Positions 39,079 to 50,503 of a DNA stretch of 63,609 nucleotides are shown here, piece after piece. This DNA is from Bartonella sp. ML69XJBT (GTDB lineage Bacteria; Pseudomonadota; Alphaproteobacteria; Rhizobiales; Rhizobiaceae). The position numbers and the translations under genes are program-made. The notes under the pieces were generated by a model. That model saw only the letters and a list, made by a program, of their open reading frames with translations, was not told the DNA's origin and made no database searches. The DNA lies in the NCBI RefSeq assembly GCF_028618515.1, contig NZ_JAQITB010000011.1:1-63609 (forward strand), given 5' to 3'. Within the stretch, counting starts at the first letter, position 1; every line of letters begins with the position of its first letter.

Positions 39079-40866
39079 ATGTCATTATTCAAAACCTATG
39101 TGCGTGTCCTCACTTATCTAAACAGAGAAAAAAATTCATTTCTTTTAATCTGTAGTGCTAATGTTATGTTGGCTCTTATCACCATTGCAGAACCTATTTT
39201 ATTTGGACGAGTCATTGACGCTATTACAGAAAAAACAGATATTATTGTTACCCTTACAATTTGGGTATGCTTTGGTCTTTTTCATATTATCGCTTATGTG
39301 CTTGTTGCACGAAGTGCGGATCGCTTAATACATAGACGCCGCTTAGCTGTTTTAACAGAATCTTTCGAACGTATTATCGCTATGCCTCTAATCTGGCATC
39401 AGCAACGTGGAACCTCTAATGCTCTTCATACGCTCTTGCGTGCTGTAGACTCTATGTCAACCATATGGCTTGATTTTATGCGTCAACATCTCTCAACTCT
39501 TGTTGCATTATTCGTTCTTATTCCGATAGCTTTTAACATGAATTGGCGTCTCTCAACAGTCTTGGTTGTGCTTGCTATCATTTATGTATTGATTGCACGT
39601 TTAGTGATGCGAAAAACAAAAGATGGGCAAACCGCTGTCGAGCGTTATCATCATAACCTTTTTAAACATGTCACGGATTCAATCTCTAACGTTTCCATTG
39701 TACAAAGCTATAACCGAATAAAGGAAGAAGCTTCCATATTGCATCAGCATACAAGCGATCTGCTTAAAGCACAAAATCCTGTTCTCAATTGGTGGGCTCT
39801 TGCCAGTGGCTTAAATCGAATGGCTTCAACCATTTCAATAGTTTGTGTCCTTTTACTTGGAGCTTTGTTTGTCACAACAGGTCAATTACGTGTAGGTGAA
39901 GTTGTTGCTTTTGTCGGATTCGCACAATTAATGATTAGCCGTCTTGATCAAATGAGCGGTTTTATTAATTTAACCGTATCCTCACAAGCAAAACTACAGG
40001 AATTTTTTGCAATGGAAGACTCAACCTTTCACAGCAAAGAGCCTGAAAATTTACCCTCTCTGCAAAATGTTAAGGGTGCGATACAATTTCATCAGGTAAC
40101 CTATAAATTCCCCAACTCTTCTCAAGGTGTTTTTAATATTTCTTTTAAAATTAAAAAAGGACAAACCGTTGCAATTGTAGGACCAACAGGTGCTGGTAAG
40201 ACAACATTAATGAATCTCTTGCAACGGATATATGAGCCTACATTTGGGCATATCTCCATTGATGGAATAAATATACGCTCTATTAATCGTGAATCCTTAC
40301 GAAAATCTCTAGCAACAGTATTTCAAGATGCCGGTCTTTTCAACCGTACTATTCACGACAACATCTCGATAGGAAAAGAAACTGCAACAGATGAGGAACT
40401 TTATGAAGCAGCAAAAATAGCCGCTGCTCATGATTTTATTCTCAAAAAAGCGGATTGTTATAATACAATAGTTGGAGAGCAAGGTTCTCAATTGTCAGGT
40501 GGAGAAAAACAACGATTAGCAATCGCACGCGCTGTTTTAAAAAATGCTCCTATTCTCATACTAGACGAAGCAACCAGTGCTCTTGATGTTGAAACGGAAG
40601 CGCGCGTAAAGGATGCTCTTGATTGCATAAGCCACAATCGCACCACTTTTATTATAGCTCACCGTCTTTCAACAATACGCAATGCGGATGTTGTGCTTTT
40701 TCTAGAACAAGGGCATTTAATTGAAAAAGGAAGTTTTCAAGAATTGATTGATAAAGGCGACCGCTTCTATAAACTCTTAAAAGCCAGTGGTTTGTCAATC
40801 AATCAACCAGAAACAGAAGAAAAGAATGAAAACCCATTTCCCTTACACGAAGCCATAGCATCATAA
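39079..40866 (+). CDS. ndvA: Cyclic beta-1,2-glucan exporter-type ABC transporter (NdvA/ChvA family)
   Basis: This is a fused membrane/ATPase half-transporter that works as a homodimer in the inner membrane. The 595 residues have about six helices in the first 320 and then an ATPase domain: Walker A GPTGAGKTT near residue 368, signature LSGGEKQRLAIARA, Walker B ILILDEATSALD. The N-terminus (AEPILFGRVIDAI) and the stretches WHQQRGTSNALHTLLRA and NWWALASGLNRMAST match rhizobial and Brucella glucan exporters. No glucan synthase gene is in the window, so the substrate is inferred from family only. Confidence 0.88.
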   Translation: MSLFKTYVRVLTYLNREKNSFLLICSANVMLALITIAEPILFGRVIDAITEKTDIIVTLTIWVCFGLFHIIAYVLVARSADRLIHRRRLAVLTESFERIIAMPLIWHQQRGTSNALHTLLRAVDSMSTIWLDFMRQHLSTLVALFVLIPIAFNMNWRLSTVLVVLAIIYVLIARLVMRKTKDGQTAVERYHHNLFKHVTDSISNVSIVQSYNRIKEEASILHQHTSDLLKAQNPVLNWWALASGLNRMASTISIVCVLLLGALFVTTGQLRVGEVVAFVGFAQLMISRLDQMSGFINLTVSSQAKLQEFFAMEDSTFHSKEPENLPSLQNVKGAIQFHQVTYKFPNSSQGVFNISFKIKKGQTVAIVGPTGAGKTTLMNLLQRIYEPTFGHISIDGINIRSINRESLRKSLATVFQDAGLFNRTIHDNISIGKETATDEELYEAAKIAAAHDFILKKADCYNTIVGEQGSQLSGGEKQRLAIARAVLKNAPILILDEATSALDVETEARVKDALDCISHNRTTFIIAHRLSTIRNADVVLFLEQGHLIEKGSFQELIDKGDRFYKLLKASGLSINQPETEEKNENPFPLHEAIAS

Positions 40867-41102
40867 AATAACCTCTCTGACTTTAAAGAAGAAGAGTATC
40901 TAAAACACAAAATTCTCCTAACAGATTGCAAGATATTGATTTATAATAATAATTTAGCATTATTCATATTGAATGAGAACCCCAAATAACATAAGATTCT
41001 CTCATTTCAAATCTGTTTATGTTGCATCAATCAAAATCATCTGCTTGCACACCACAAGCGGGGCTGGCGTGTGGGTAAAAACTATATAAGAAAGGACTAA
41101 AA

Positions 41103-41510
41103 ATGCTTCTTATGAATCGCTTTAATGCAAGGGCTGTCGCAACATTGGGAGCTGGCAAATATAATGGTGGTGCTCAATGACTTTATCGTTATACCATTCA
41201 TGGTCGGCGCCGTGAAATGGGCTTTGGAGCGTTGCGAGATGTTTTTTTAAAACAAGCTCGTGAATTGGCAACTGGGTGGCGCTCTGTTTTACGTGAAGGG
41301 CGTGACCCCATTAAAGAACGCAATAAACAAAAGCGTGAGGCAATGCGTAATCTTCATTATTAAAATGATATTGCACTAGATGCTTTTGAAAGCCGTAAAG
41401 CTGAATTAAAAAATGATGGTAAAGATGGGAACTGGTTTGCACCTTTAAAACTACACATTCTGCCAAAACTAGGCTGTTTACCCGTTTCAGAGATTGCAAC
41501 ACAAAACAAC
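41103..41510 (+). pseudogene. Relic of a P4-type tyrosine integrase, N-terminal half
   Basis: One frame runs from an ATG at 41103 with AAGGA upstream. It reads MLLMNRFNARAVATLGAGKY, then through a TGA at 41178, LYRYTIHGRRREMGFGALRD, ARELATGWRSVLREGRDPIK, a TAA at 41361, and ends with FAPLKLHILPKLGCLPVSEI. This is the arm-binding (DUF4102-type) domain and the start of the core-binding domain of a P4-like integrase. The catalytic domain is absent; the alaS 3' end begins at once. Apart from the two stops the frame is intact, so decay is recent compared with the sister relic at 284-483. Confidence 0.85.
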
Positions 41511-41522
41511 ACAGAGAAGAAG

Positions 41523-44186
41523 TTATGCTTCCAACGCAGCTTTTAATGCCGCAAGTGCCTCATCAGCCTTGCTTCCCTCAGAACCGCCAGCTTGCGCCAT
41601 ATCAGGACGTCCACCACCACCTTTACCACCAAGAACAACTGAAAGAACACGCACCAAATCAACAGCATTCAACTTATCCGTCAAGTCATCCGTAACGCCA
41701 ACAACAGCACTTCCCTTGCCATCCTCTGAAACAGCAATAAAAGCAACAACCCCTGATCCAATCTGTTTTTTACCAGCATCGACGAGCGCCTTAAGATCCC
41801 GTGGTGAAATATTATTCATAACACGTCCCATAAAAGAAATACCATTGATGACGGTAATATCTTCTTGACTACCTTGTATCTTCCCATCATTCAAAAGCAT
41901 TTTTTTGCGCACATCATTCAACTCTTTTTCAAGTTTACGTCGATCTTCAAGCAAGATTTGAATCCGCTCTTCCACACCCGTAGCAGAAGTTTTTAAAAGA
42001 TCAGCTATTTCATGAAGACGCGCATCTTGACGATTCAAATAAAGACGCGCTGCCGTACCTGTCAAAGCTTCAATACGACGTACTCCGGATGCTACAGAAC
42101 TCTCAGAAACAATATGAATTACACCAATATCCCCCGTTCTCTCCACATGTGTCCCTCCACAAAGTTCAATGGACCAATTCTTTTTAAATTCTTCCTGCTC
42201 CAACTGGTTTCCCATAGCAACAACACGCACTTCATCACTATATTTCTCACCAAACAGTGCCATTGCTCCTTCAGAAATTGCATCATCCATCAGCATGAGG
42301 CGGGTTGTTACCTCGCTATTTTGCAAAACAATGTCATTTGCTAAATCTTCTATTTTTTTCAATTCTTCTGCAGAAACAGATTTTGGATGAGAAAAATCAA
42401 AACGCAACCGCTCCGGCGAGACAAGAGAGCCCTTCTGGGTCACATGAGATCCCAATACTTGACGTAAAGCTTCGTGCAATAAATGAGTAGCAGAATGGTT
42501 AGCGCGGATTTTCTTACGCCGAACACCATCAACGGTTAAATCTACACAATCAGACAGCACCGCCTGACCAGTTTGAACCTCTCCAATATGGATAACAACC
42601 CCATCAGCCTTTTTCTGTGTATCATGCACTTCAAAAACAAAGTTCTCACCAGCAATGATACCACTATCACCGATCTGCCCACCAGATTCACCATAAAAAG
42701 GTGTCTGATTCACAACAAGAATAGCCTTCTGTCCTGAAGAAATATCATCAACAATCTTACTATCACGCACAAGAGCTGTAACAATACCTTTGGCTTTTTC
42801 TGTTTCATAACCCAAAAATTCTGTCGCTCCTACCTGATCACGAACAGAAAACCAAATTGCCTCTGTTTGAGCTTCACCAGAACCAGACCAATTGGCACGC
42901 GCTTCCTCTTTCTGGCGTTCCATCGCTTTATCAAAGGTATCAACATCAACAGATATTCCACGACGCCGAAGAACATCTTGCGTCAAATCTAGTGGAAAAC
43001 CATAGGTATCATAAAGTTTGAAAGCAACTTCACCATTTAAATCATCCCCTTCTTTAAGATGAGTACTTGCTTCATTTAACAACCCAAGTCCTCGTTCAAG
43101 AGTCTTGCGAAAGCGCATTTCCTCTAATTTCAAAATTTCCGAAATCAAAGATTCAGCGCGCACCAACTCAGGATAAGCTTGTCCCATTTCACGAATTAAA
43201 GCAGGCAAAAGACGCCACATTAAGGGCTCTTTAGCACCAAGAAGATGCGCATGACGCATAGCACGACGCATAATACGCCGTAAAACATATCCCCTTCCCT
43301 CATTGGAAGGAAGAACACCATCGGCAATCAAAAATGCCGTTGAACGCAGATGATCCGCAATAACACGGTGGCTCACCATAAAATCAGCAGTTGCCTCAAC
43401 TCCTGTAATTTCCACTGATGCAGTAATCAACGCACGAAAAAGATCAATATCATAATTATCATGCACCCCCTGTAAAACAGCAGCGATACGTTCTAATCCC
43501 ATACCTGTATCAATAGAAGGATGAGGCAATTCAATACGCTGTTCCTTGTCAAGCTGTTCATATTGCATAAAGACCAGATTCCAAATTTCAATAAAGCGAT
43601 CCCCCTCTTCATTCGCACTTCCAGGAGGACCTCCCCAAATTTCATCACCATGATCATAAAAAATCTCTGAACAAGGACCACAGGGACCAGTTTCGCCCAT
43701 CGACCAAAAATTATCTGCCGTTGCAATACGGATAATTTTTTTGTCTGGAAGACCGGAGATTTTACGCCATAACTGTGCCGCAACATCATCACTCTGATAA
43801 ACCGTCACCAACAATTTATCTTTGGGAAGACAAAATTCTTTTGTTAAAAGATTCCATGATAAAAAAATGGCCTCTTCTTTGAAATAATCACCAAAAGAAA
43901 AATTGCCCAGCATCTCAAAAAATGTATGATGGCGTGCTGTATAGCCAACATTATCAAGATCATTATGCTTTCCACCCGCACGAACACATTTTTGCGCCGT
44001 TGCTGCTTTTTTATAAGAACGCTGTTCAAGTCCAGTAAAAACATTCTTAAACTGTACCATTCCTGCATTTGTAAACATAAGTGTGGGATCATTCCGTGGA
44101 ACAAGTGGGCTAGAAGAAAGAACCTCATGCCCATGAAGACGAAAATAATCTAAGAAAGTTGATCGTATGTTCTTAACGCTATTCAT
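41523..44186 (-). CDS. alaS: Alanyl-tRNA synthetase
   Basis: This class II synthetase charges tRNA-Ala. I chose the ATG at 44186 (887 residues, [15 protein letters not shown]), which has AGGTG upstream and the family N-terminus; the frame opens eight codons earlier. Catalytic motifs include [17 protein letters not shown] and [13 protein letters not shown]. The editing domain has [12 protein letters not shown] and [13 protein letters not shown], and the C-terminal C-Ala domain ends with [16 protein letters not shown]. It lies downstream of recA on the same strand, the usual Rhizobiales order, and runs up to the integrase relic. Confidence 0.97.
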   Translation of the reverse strand: MNSVKNIRSTFLDYFRLHGHEVLSSSPLVPRNDPTLMFTNAGMVQFKNVFTGLEQRSYKKAATAQKCVRAGGKHNDLDNVGYTARHHTFFEMLGNFSFGDYFKEEAIFLSWNLLTKEFCLPKDKLLVTVYQSDDVAAQLWRKISGLPDKKIIRIATADNFWSMGETGPCGPCSEIFYDHGDEIWGGPPGSANEEGDRFIEIWNLVFMQYEQLDKEQRIELPHPSIDTGMGLERIAAVLQGVHDNYDIDLFRALITASVEITGVEATADFMVSHRVIADHLRSTAFLIADGVLPSNEGRGYVLRRIMRRAMRHAHLLGAKEPLMWRLLPALIREMGQAYPELVRAESLISEILKLEEMRFRKTLERGLGLLNEASTHLKEGDDLNGEVAFKLYDTYGFPLDLTQDVLRRRGISVDVDTFDKAMERQKEEARANWSGSGEAQTEAIWFSVRDQVGATEFLGYETEKAKGIVTALVRDSKIVDDISSGQKAILVVNQTPFYGESGGQIGDSGIIAGENFVFEVHDTQKKADGVVIHIGEVQTGQAVLSDCVDLTVDGVRRKKIRANHSATHLLHEALRQVLGSHVTQKGSLVSPERLRFDFSHPKSVSAEELKKIEDLANDIVLQNSEVTTRLMLMDDAISEGAMALFGEKYSDEVRVVAMGNQLEQEEFKKNWSIELCGGTHVERTGDIGVIHIVSESSVASGVRRIEALTGTAARLYLNRQDARLHEIADLLKTSATGVEERIQILLEDRRKLEKELNDVRKKMLLNDGKIQGSQEDITVINGISFMGRVMNNISPRDLKALVDAGKKQIGSGVVAFIAVSEDGKGSAVVGVTDDLTDKLNAVDLVRVLSVVLGGKGGGGRPDMAQAGGSEGSKADEALAALKAALEA

Positions 44187-44241
44187 ATCAACACCTGCAA
44201 AATACAGCAAAAAATACTAAAAGCAAAAACCACCCTTATTA

Positions 44242-44270
44242 AATATCCTCTTTGCCAAGCTTGGAGTCAA
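44242..44270 (-). promoter_or_regulatory. Putative alaS promoter
   Basis: On the minus strand TTGACT (44270-44265), a 17-nt spacer and GATATT (44247-44242) lie about 55 nt before the alaS ATG. The spacer contains the palindrome CCAAGCTTGG. A longer hairpin (CTCTTTG/CAAAGAG, 44248-44283) overlaps the site. Confidence 0.4.
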
Positions 44271-44392
44271 TTTAATCAAAGAGTGGAATATTTGCTTAAA
44301 AAATGAGAAATAAACGATCTTATAGTTAAAAACTTGAACAAATAAAAATAGAAAAATTTAAAATGAAGCAATGACACTAAAAAAACGCCCCA

Positions 44393-45436
44393 TCAAATGA
44401 CTTCATCGCTTTCTGTTGTATCTGCCCCTGCATTTTCTAGCAATTCAATGGCAATCAAACCAGCATTTTGACGCAAAGCTGTCTCGATTTCTGCAGCGAT
44501 TTCCGCGTTCTCACGTAAAAACTGCTTCGCATTTTCTCTCCCCTGTCCTAAACGCTGAGAATTATAAGAGAACCAAGATCCAGATTTTTCCACAATACCA
44601 ACTTTAACTCCCAAATCAATCAACTCACCTAATTTAGAAATACCTTCACCATAAATAATATCAAACTCAACTTGTTTGAATGGAGGTGCCAATTTATTTT
44701 TGACCACTTTAACACGGGTCTGATTGCCAACAATCATATCTCTATCTTTAATGGAGCCAATACGGCGAATATCTAAACGAACAGAGGCATAAAACTTTAA
44801 GGCATTTCCACCTGTTGTTGTTTCAGGAGAACCAAACATCACACCAATTTTCATGCGAATTTGATTAATAAAGATCACCATACAGTTAGAGCGGAAAATG
44901 GACGCTGTAAGTTTCCGCAAAGCTTTACTCATCAAGCGAGCTTGCAATCCTGGTAAAGCATCACCCATTTCACCATCAATTTCTGCACGTGGTGTTAAAG
45001 CTGCTACAGAATCAACAACAAGCACATCAACAGCACCAGAACGTACCAATGTTTCTGTAATTTCCAACGCCTGTTCACCCGTATCCGGCTGAGAAATAAA
45101 TAAGTTTTCTAAATCAACTCCAAGCTTGCGTGCATAAATAGGATCAAGAGCATGCTCTGCATCAATAAAAGCACAAATACCACCAATTTTTTGTGCCTCA
45201 GCAATAGCATGAAGAGCCAATGTTGTTTTTCCCGAACTTTCTGGTCCATAAATCTCAACAATACGCCCTTTCGGTAATCCACCAACCCCCAAAGCAATAT
45301 CCAAAGATAATGAACCTGTTGGGATTGTTTCAATTTCAACAACTTGCTCCTTTTGCCCAAGACGCATAATAGAGCCTTTACCGAAAGAACGTTCAATTTG
45401 AGCGAGAGCAGCATCGAGAGCTTTTGTTTTATCCAC
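44393..45436 (-). CDS. recA: Recombinase A
   Basis: It drives strand exchange in homologous recombination and acts as co-protease for LexA. The 347 residues match RecA. Walker [10 protein letters not shown] is at residues 64-72. Loop regions include [34 protein letters not shown] sequence with the GSPETTTGG motif, and the tail is acidic (GADTTESDE). No rhizobial-type LexA box (GTTC-N7-GTTC) is evident in the 514 nt upstream, although one half-site is present near 45525. Confidence 0.98.
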   Translation of the reverse strand: MDKTKALDAALAQIERSFGKGSIMRLGQKEQVVEIETIPTGSLSLDIALGVGGLPKGRIVEIYGPESSGKTTLALHAIAEAQKIGGICAFIDAEHALDPIYARKLGVDLENLFISQPDTGEQALEITETLVRSGAVDVLVVDSVAALTPRAEIDGEMGDALPGLQARLMSKALRKLTASIFRSNCMVIFINQIRMKIGVMFGSPETTTGGNALKFYASVRLDIRRIGSIKDRDMIVGNQTRVKVVKNKLAPPFKQVEFDIIYGEGISKLGELIDLGVKVGIVEKSGSWFSYNSQRLGQGRENAKQFLRENAEIAAEIETALRQNAGLIAIELLENAGADTTESDEVI

Positions 45437-45950
45437 GATTATATCCTTGACGATTCATAATAACCAAACACAAAGTGTACACTGTTATTTTAACTTAACT
45501 AAAGTCTTGAGTTTAGATGTTCACAGACTATTTCATTCCACTCCCCACATTGTGTCGACAACATCCCATTACCAACACTAAAAAAGTTTGCTATCCCTCA
45601 ATCTTATGACACAAAATACTCCCCAATAAAATACCTCCCATAAAGGAGCAAAACTCAGTAGATTTATATCTTCTCTTCGAGAAAAGAAAAAATTTAAAGA
45701 CAGTGCGTTATACACAGCCACTCTCATGTTTCTTATACAAAGCAGCTCATGAATGAAAGCGAGATAAAATATTTCTTAAACTTAAGTTTTAACCGTATAT
45801 AAATTTTTATACAAAAAAGAAAGTTTTTTACTCTCTTTCGAAAAAATGATACCTGTTTAAAGCATAACCTAAACTGTTAATAGAATGACCATCACATCAC
45901 GGATGTAAAATAAGCTCTGTTGTCATAAAGACCTTATCTCAATGGAAATT
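45437..45950. other. Gene-free stretch between rarA and recA
   Basis: I see no coding sequence. It is AT-rich and must contain the recA promoter and the end of the rarA transcript, but I cannot place a convincing -35/-10 pair or terminator. Confidence 0.45.
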
Positions 45951-47270
45951 TCATTTTTGATCGGCTCGTTTTTGGCGCAATTTCTTCCACCATTCAAGAC
46001 GCTTAGCAATCTCACGCTCAAAACCACGCTCAACGGGTTGATAATAGCTCTGCCGCCCAAGTTTTTCAGGAAAATATTCCTGTCCTGAAAACGCATCTGG
46101 TTCATCATGATCATAACGATAACCAAGCCCGTATCCTTCTTCCTTCATAAATTTTGTAGGTGCATTAAGGATATGCTTAGGCGGAGGCAAAGAACCATTT
46201 TGGCGAGCACACTGCATAGCTGCTTTATAGGCGAGATATGTTGCATTTGATTTTGGTGCAGTTGCAACATAAAGACATGCTTGCGCCAAAGCTAATTCTC
46301 CCTCTGGTGAACCTAAATAATCATAAGCATCTTTTGCTGCATTACAAATAACAAGAGCCTGTGGATCCGCCAAACCAACATCTTCAACAGCCATACGCAC
46401 CAATCTGCGCCCAATATAGAGAGGATCTTCACCGGCATCAAACATACGTGCTAAATAATAAAGCGCAGCATCAGGATCAGAACCCCGAACAGATTTATGC
46501 AATGCTGAAATGAGATTATAATGTCCCTCCTGCCCTTTATCATAAATCGGTGCACGACGCTGAATAATTTCTTGCAAAGCAATAGCATCAAATATCTCCC
46601 CCTCTCGTGCAACAGACCAAATTTCCTCTGCCAATGTTAACGCTGACCGTGCATCACCATCAGACATCCTTATCAAAATCTCTCTCGCTTCTTCGCTCAC
46701 AGGAAGAATCTTTCCTTCCACCTCTTCAGCACGTTTTAAAAGCATGCTCAAAGTTTCATGATCATGTGCAAGAAATGTCAAAACACGAGCACGGGAAAGA
46801 AGAGCAGCATTAAGTTCAAAGGAAGGATTCTGTGTGGTTGCCCCTATAAGAATGACAGTACCATCTTCCATAACAGGAAGAAAACTATCCTGCTGCGCAC
46901 GATTAAACCGATGAATCTCATCAACAAAAAGAAGTGTTTGACATCCGGACATAAAACGCGTCTGTGCAACTTCAAAAATTTTCTTAAGCTCCGAAACTCC
47001 AGTAAAAATAGCAGAAACTTGCTCAAAAGCGAAATTTGTTTCAAGTGCCAACAAGCGTGCAACCGTTGTCTTCCCAGTTCCTGGAGGTCCCCAAAAAATC
47101 ATCGAACTCATGGAACCGGCTGCCAACATGCGTGACAGTACTCCCTTCTCTCCAAGTAAATGATTTTGTCCTACGACATCATTAAGAGAACGAGGACGCA
47201 TTTTTTCTGCAAGCGGCCGATTTTTATGAACCTGGAGATGAGAAGATGAAGTAAAAAAATCTTTATTCAA
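45951..47270 (-). CDS. rarA: Replication-associated recombination protein A (AAA+ ATPase)
   Basis: It belongs to the RarA/MgsA/WRNIP1 clamp-loader-like family acting at stalled replication forks. The 439 residues show Walker A GPPGTGKTT at 61-69, Walker B LFVDEIHRFN near 113, and the MgsA-type C-terminal domain with YHYDEPDAF-like sequence (RYDHDEPDAFSGQEYFP) and PPKHILNAPTKFMKEEGYG. It starts 9 nt after the protease gene stops, so the two are co-transcribed, as in other Rhizobiales. Confidence 0.95.
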   Translation of the reverse strand: MNKDFFTSSSHLQVHKNRPLAEKMRPRSLNDVVGQNHLLGEKGVLSRMLAAGSMSSMIFWGPPGTGKTTVARLLALETNFAFEQVSAIFTGVSELKKIFEVAQTRFMSGCQTLLFVDEIHRFNRAQQDSFLPVMEDGTVILIGATTQNPSFELNAALLSRARVLTFLAHDHETLSMLLKRAEEVEGKILPVSEEAREILIRMSDGDARSALTLAEEIWSVAREGEIFDAIALQEIIQRRAPIYDKGQEGHYNLISALHKSVRGSDPDAALYYLARMFDAGEDPLYIGRRLVRMAVEDVGLADPQALVICNAAKDAYDYLGSPEGELALAQACLYVATAPKSNATYLAYKAAMQCARQNGSLPPPKHILNAPTKFMKEEGYGLGYRYDHDEPDAFSGQEYFPEKLGRQSYYQPVERGFEREIAKRLEWWKKLRQKRADQK

Positions 47271-47279
47271 AAAAAAACC

Positions 47280-48674
47280 TCAGCGAATAAATTGGCGAAT
47301 ATACATACCATCACGTTCATATTCCAATTGCCACATATTGGCGTGACTTTGCATAAGAATCTTTTTCAACTGACTAACCGTTTGAATTTTATAGCCATTA
47401 ACAGTACGTAAGATATCTCCTGGACGAAAAATTCCAGCAGCATTACTCTCCTCATCAAGATTGGTAATCACAACACCTTTTGCAGAGAGAGGAACACGAA
47501 AATGTCGACTATTTTGCGGTGTTAAATCTAAGACTTCAGCACCCGAAAGAGGACTATCTCCTGTAATTTTTTCAGATTTTGAAAATGCCGTTTCCGGTAT
47601 TGATGAAACAGTTATTTGTGTCTTTAAGATTTTTCCACTTCGCAAATATTCTAAAACAAGGCTATGCCCAATACCAGATGTCATCAAACGATATCCAAGA
47701 GCATCTGGACTTTCAACGCGCATCCCTTGCACATTCAAAATAACATCACCGACTTTCAAACCAGCTTTTGCAGCAGGACTATCTTTGAAAACTTCGATAA
47801 CAAGAGCACCATAGGGACGTTCTAAACCTAAACCACCAGCAATATCAGCTGTAACATTTTGAAAAGATGCACCAATATAAGGTGGAACAAAATACTTTCC
47901 GCCACGTTTAACAGTTTCAAGCATCACTTTTACAAGATTTGCTGGAATAGCAAAACCAATCCCCACAGAACCACCCGAACGCGAATAAATAGCTGTATTA
48001 ATTCCAATTAACTGTCCTTTCATATCAATCAACGCTCCACCAGAATTCCCTGGATTAATGGCAGCATCCGTTTGAATAAAAAAGTCAAAATCAGAAATAC
48101 CAACACGCGTACGTGCTTGCGCTGAAACAATACCACTTGTAACCGTCTGACCAACACCAAAAGGATTACCAATTGCTAAAACAAGATCGCCAACTTCAAC
48201 TGCATCAGAATCTCCCAAAGAAAGAACAGGAAATTGTGCATCCTTTGCATCAATTTCAAGCACCGCAATATCCGTTGCTTCATCTTTTAACATAACCTTA
48301 CTTTCAAATTCCCGTCCATCAGAAAGAGCAACTTTAATTTCGCTTGCATCTTTAATGACATGGTAATTCGTAACGATCAAACCGCGTGCATCAACAATCA
48401 CTCCAGACCCTAACGAAGATTGCTTGCGCACAGGCAGATTATTTTGAAAACGACTAAAAAACTGCTCAAAAAATGGATCACCCGCAAAAGGTGAACGTGC
48501 TCTGATTTGTCGAGCTGCATAAATATTGACAACAGATGGAATAGTTTTTTTTACTAAAGGAGCAAATGAAAGTGTAATTTCTTTTTGTGTTTGTGGAATT
48601 TGAGCATAAGCACAATGAAATGATAATTGTGTTATAATAGTAAAAAAAAGCCACGCTAAAAGAGAATATCTCAT
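47280..48674 (-). CDS. DegP/DegQ-type periplasmic serine protease
   Basis: This HtrA-family protease/chaperone degrades misfolded envelope proteins. The 464 residues start with a signal peptide (LLAWLFFTIITQLSFHCAYA, cleavage near 24). The catalytic triad is His105 (NYHVIK), Asp135 (ATDIAVLEID) and Ser211 (INPGNSGGALID). Two PDZ domains follow (about 265-355 and 375-455). The rather short second PDZ and the pairing with rarA point to a DegQ-like paralogue rather than the main DegP. Confidence 0.93.
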   Translation of the reverse strand: MRYSLLAWLFFTIITQLSFHCAYAQIPQTQKEITLSFAPLVKKTIPSVVNIYAARQIRARSPFAGDPFFEQFFSRFQNNLPVRKQSSLGSGVIVDARGLIVTNYHVIKDASEIKVALSDGREFESKVMLKDEATDIAVLEIDAKDAQFPVLSLGDSDAVEVGDLVLAIGNPFGVGQTVTSGIVSAQARTRVGISDFDFFIQTDAAINPGNSGGALIDMKGQLIGINTAIYSRSGGSVGIGFAIPANLVKVMLETVKRGGKYFVPPYIGASFQNVTADIAGGLGLERPYGALVIEVFKDSPAAKAGLKVGDVILNVQGMRVESPDALGYRLMTSGIGHSLVLEYLRSGKILKTQITVSSIPETAFSKSEKITGDSPLSGAEVLDLTPQNSRHFRVPLSAKGVVITNLDEESNAAGIFRPGDILRTVNGYKIQTVSQLKKILMQSHANMWQLEYERDGMYIRQFIR

Positions 48675-48886
48675 TATTCACTCCTAAAAAATAATTCACT
48701 CTTTAAATATTAAGAGGATAGACACTTTCTCATCCTCCCTAAAACCGAGATTTCTTTATTAATATTTATAATGAAAAAGAAAAACAACTATTTAAGTCAT
48801 AAATATTATAAAAAACAACCAATTCAATATGTTGTAACTTTCTCTCATATTTATCTATTAAACGAAGTTAACGTCCAAATGCTCAT

Positions 48887-48911
48887 AAAAAAAACCGCCT
48901 AGAAAGGCGGT
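48887..48911 (-). terminator. Rho-independent terminator of the ribosomal block
   Basis: On the minus strand ACCGCCT pairs with AGGCGGT around a 4-nt loop and is followed by eight T. It lies about 40 nt after the rplQ stop codon and closes the tuf-to-rplQ block. Confidence 0.92.
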
Positions 48912-48947
48912 CTTTCCAAAATTCAACAAAAACAAAATACTCTATCT

Positions 48948-49376
48948 TTATGAAGAAGTTTCTTTTTGATTTACAGTATCTTCTGTACGCATACGATCTA
49001 CAGCCCCCTTCGCATCAATATCACGATCAACAAACTCTATAACAACCATGGGAGCATTATCGCCGGTACGAAAACCCGCTTTCATAATACGCAAATATCC
49101 ACCGTTACGTGCTGCATAACGTGGTGCAAGCGTATCAAACAACTTCGCAACTTTCCCCGCATCACGAAGTGCAGAAATTGCTTGTCGACGTGCGTGCAAA
49201 CCTCCACGTTTACCAAGCGTCACTAATTTCTCAACGATAGGACGAATTTCTTTAGCCTTTGGAAGCGTTGTCACAATTTGCTCATGCTCGATCAGCGAAA
49301 CCGCCATATTAGCAAACATCGCTTTACGGTGACTAGCCGTCCGATTCAACTTACGGCCTGACTTACTATGGCGCAT
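48948..49376 (-). CDS. rplQ: Ribosomal protein bL17
   Basis: A large-subunit protein near the exit tunnel. The 142 residues start [20 protein letters not shown], the family signature, with an extended C-terminal tail typical of alphaproteobacteria. Last gene of the alpha operon, 18 nt after rpoA, followed by the strong terminator at 48887-48911. Confidence 0.98.
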   Translation of the reverse strand: MRHSKSGRKLNRTASHRKAMFANMAVSLIEHEQIVTTLPKAKEIRPIVEKLVTLGKRGGLHARRQAISALRDAGKVAKLFDTLAPRYAARNGGYLRIMKAGFRTGDNAPMVVIEFVDRDIDAKGAVDRMRTEDTVNQKETSS

Positions 49377-49394
49377 GAACCTTCTCCTTAAATT

Positions 49395-50408
49395 CTAATA
49401 TTGATCTTCATAGCGTTTTGCAAGATCATCAATGTTTTCAGGCGGCCATGCAGAAACTTCCATACCAAGATGCAACCCCATACATGCCAAAACTTCTTTA
49501 ATTTCATTTAACGACTTGCGTCCAAAGTTCGGTGTCCGAAGCATTTCAGCTTCCGTCTTCTGGATAAGATCACCAATATAAACAATATTATCATTCTTAA
49601 GACAATTTGCCGAACGAACTGAAAGCTCTAACTCATCCACTTTTTTGAGAAGAGCGGGATTAAAAGCAAGCTCTGAATCAGACTCTTCAACAGTTTCCTT
49701 TTGTGGCTCTTCAAAATTAACAAACAATGATAATTGATCCTGAAGAATACGCGCTGCAAAAGCAACAGCATCCTCCCCATTAACAGCACCATTTGTTTCA
49801 ATTGTGAGTGTTAATTTATCATAATCCAGAACTTGCCCCTCACGTGTATTCTCTACCTTATAAGAGACTTTACGAATTGGTGAATAAAGACTGTCAACTG
49901 GAATAAGACCTATTCGTCCATCATCAGCACAATTGCGATCAGATGGAACATAGCCCTTCCCTGTATTGACGATAAATTCCATACGAATTTCAGCATCCTC
50001 ATCAAGAGTGCAAATAACATGCTCCGGATTGAGAATTTCCATATCCCCAATTGTGCTAATATCTCCAGCTCTTACGATACCAGGACCCTCTTTACAAATG
50101 ACAACCCTTTTAGGTCCTTCATCCTCCATACGAAGCGCAATTTCTTTAATGTTAAGAATAATATCTGTAACATCTTCACGAACACCTGGAATTGATGAAA
50201 ATTCGTGTAACACACCGTCGATCTGTACAGCAGTAATTGCGGCACCACGAAGCGATGATAATAATACGCGACGAAGCGCATTCCCCAATGTTAAGCCAAA
50301 GCCACGCTCAAGAGGTTCCGCAACCAAGCTCCAAACATTCGGAGTATCATGCGCACAAAACTCAACCTTATTGGGTTTAATCAGTTCCTGCCAGTTTTTC
50401 TGGATCAT
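49395..50408 (-). CDS. rpoA: RNA polymerase alpha subunit
   Basis: It nucleates RNA polymerase assembly and contacts activators and UP elements. I chose the ATG at 50408 (337 residues, [17 protein letters not shown]), the family start; the frame stays open to 50441. The N-terminal dimerisation domain (about 1-230, with [17 protein letters not shown]) is followed by a linker and a C-terminal DNA-binding domain (about 255-320, [19 protein letters not shown]). It lies between rpsK and rplQ as usual. Confidence 0.98.
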   Translation of the reverse strand: MIQKNWQELIKPNKVEFCAHDTPNVWSLVAEPLERGFGLTLGNALRRVLLSSLRGAAITAVQIDGVLHEFSSIPGVREDVTDIILNIKEIALRMEDEGPKRVVICKEGPGIVRAGDISTIGDMEILNPEHVICTLDEDAEIRMEFIVNTGKGYVPSDRNCADDGRIGLIPVDSLYSPIRKVSYKVENTREGQVLDYDKLTLTIETNGAVNGEDAVAFAARILQDQLSLFVNFEEPQKETVEESDSELAFNPALLKKVDELELSVRSANCLKNDNIVYIGDLIQKTEAEMLRTPNFGRKSLNEIKEVLACMGLHLGMEVSAWPPENIDDLAKRYEDQY

Positions 50409-50503
50409 ATTTTCATTCCCGTTCTCTACTTCCGCTACCATTCAATCGTAGCAGCCAATGTGAACATCAGAGAAGCCTCTGACAACAAAAAAACAACACC
50501 CAA

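Noticed and set aside
45437-45560. LexA-type box upstream of recA
   Set aside because: Only one GAAC half-site is present near 45525; the partner at the right spacing reads AAAT, so I do not call it.
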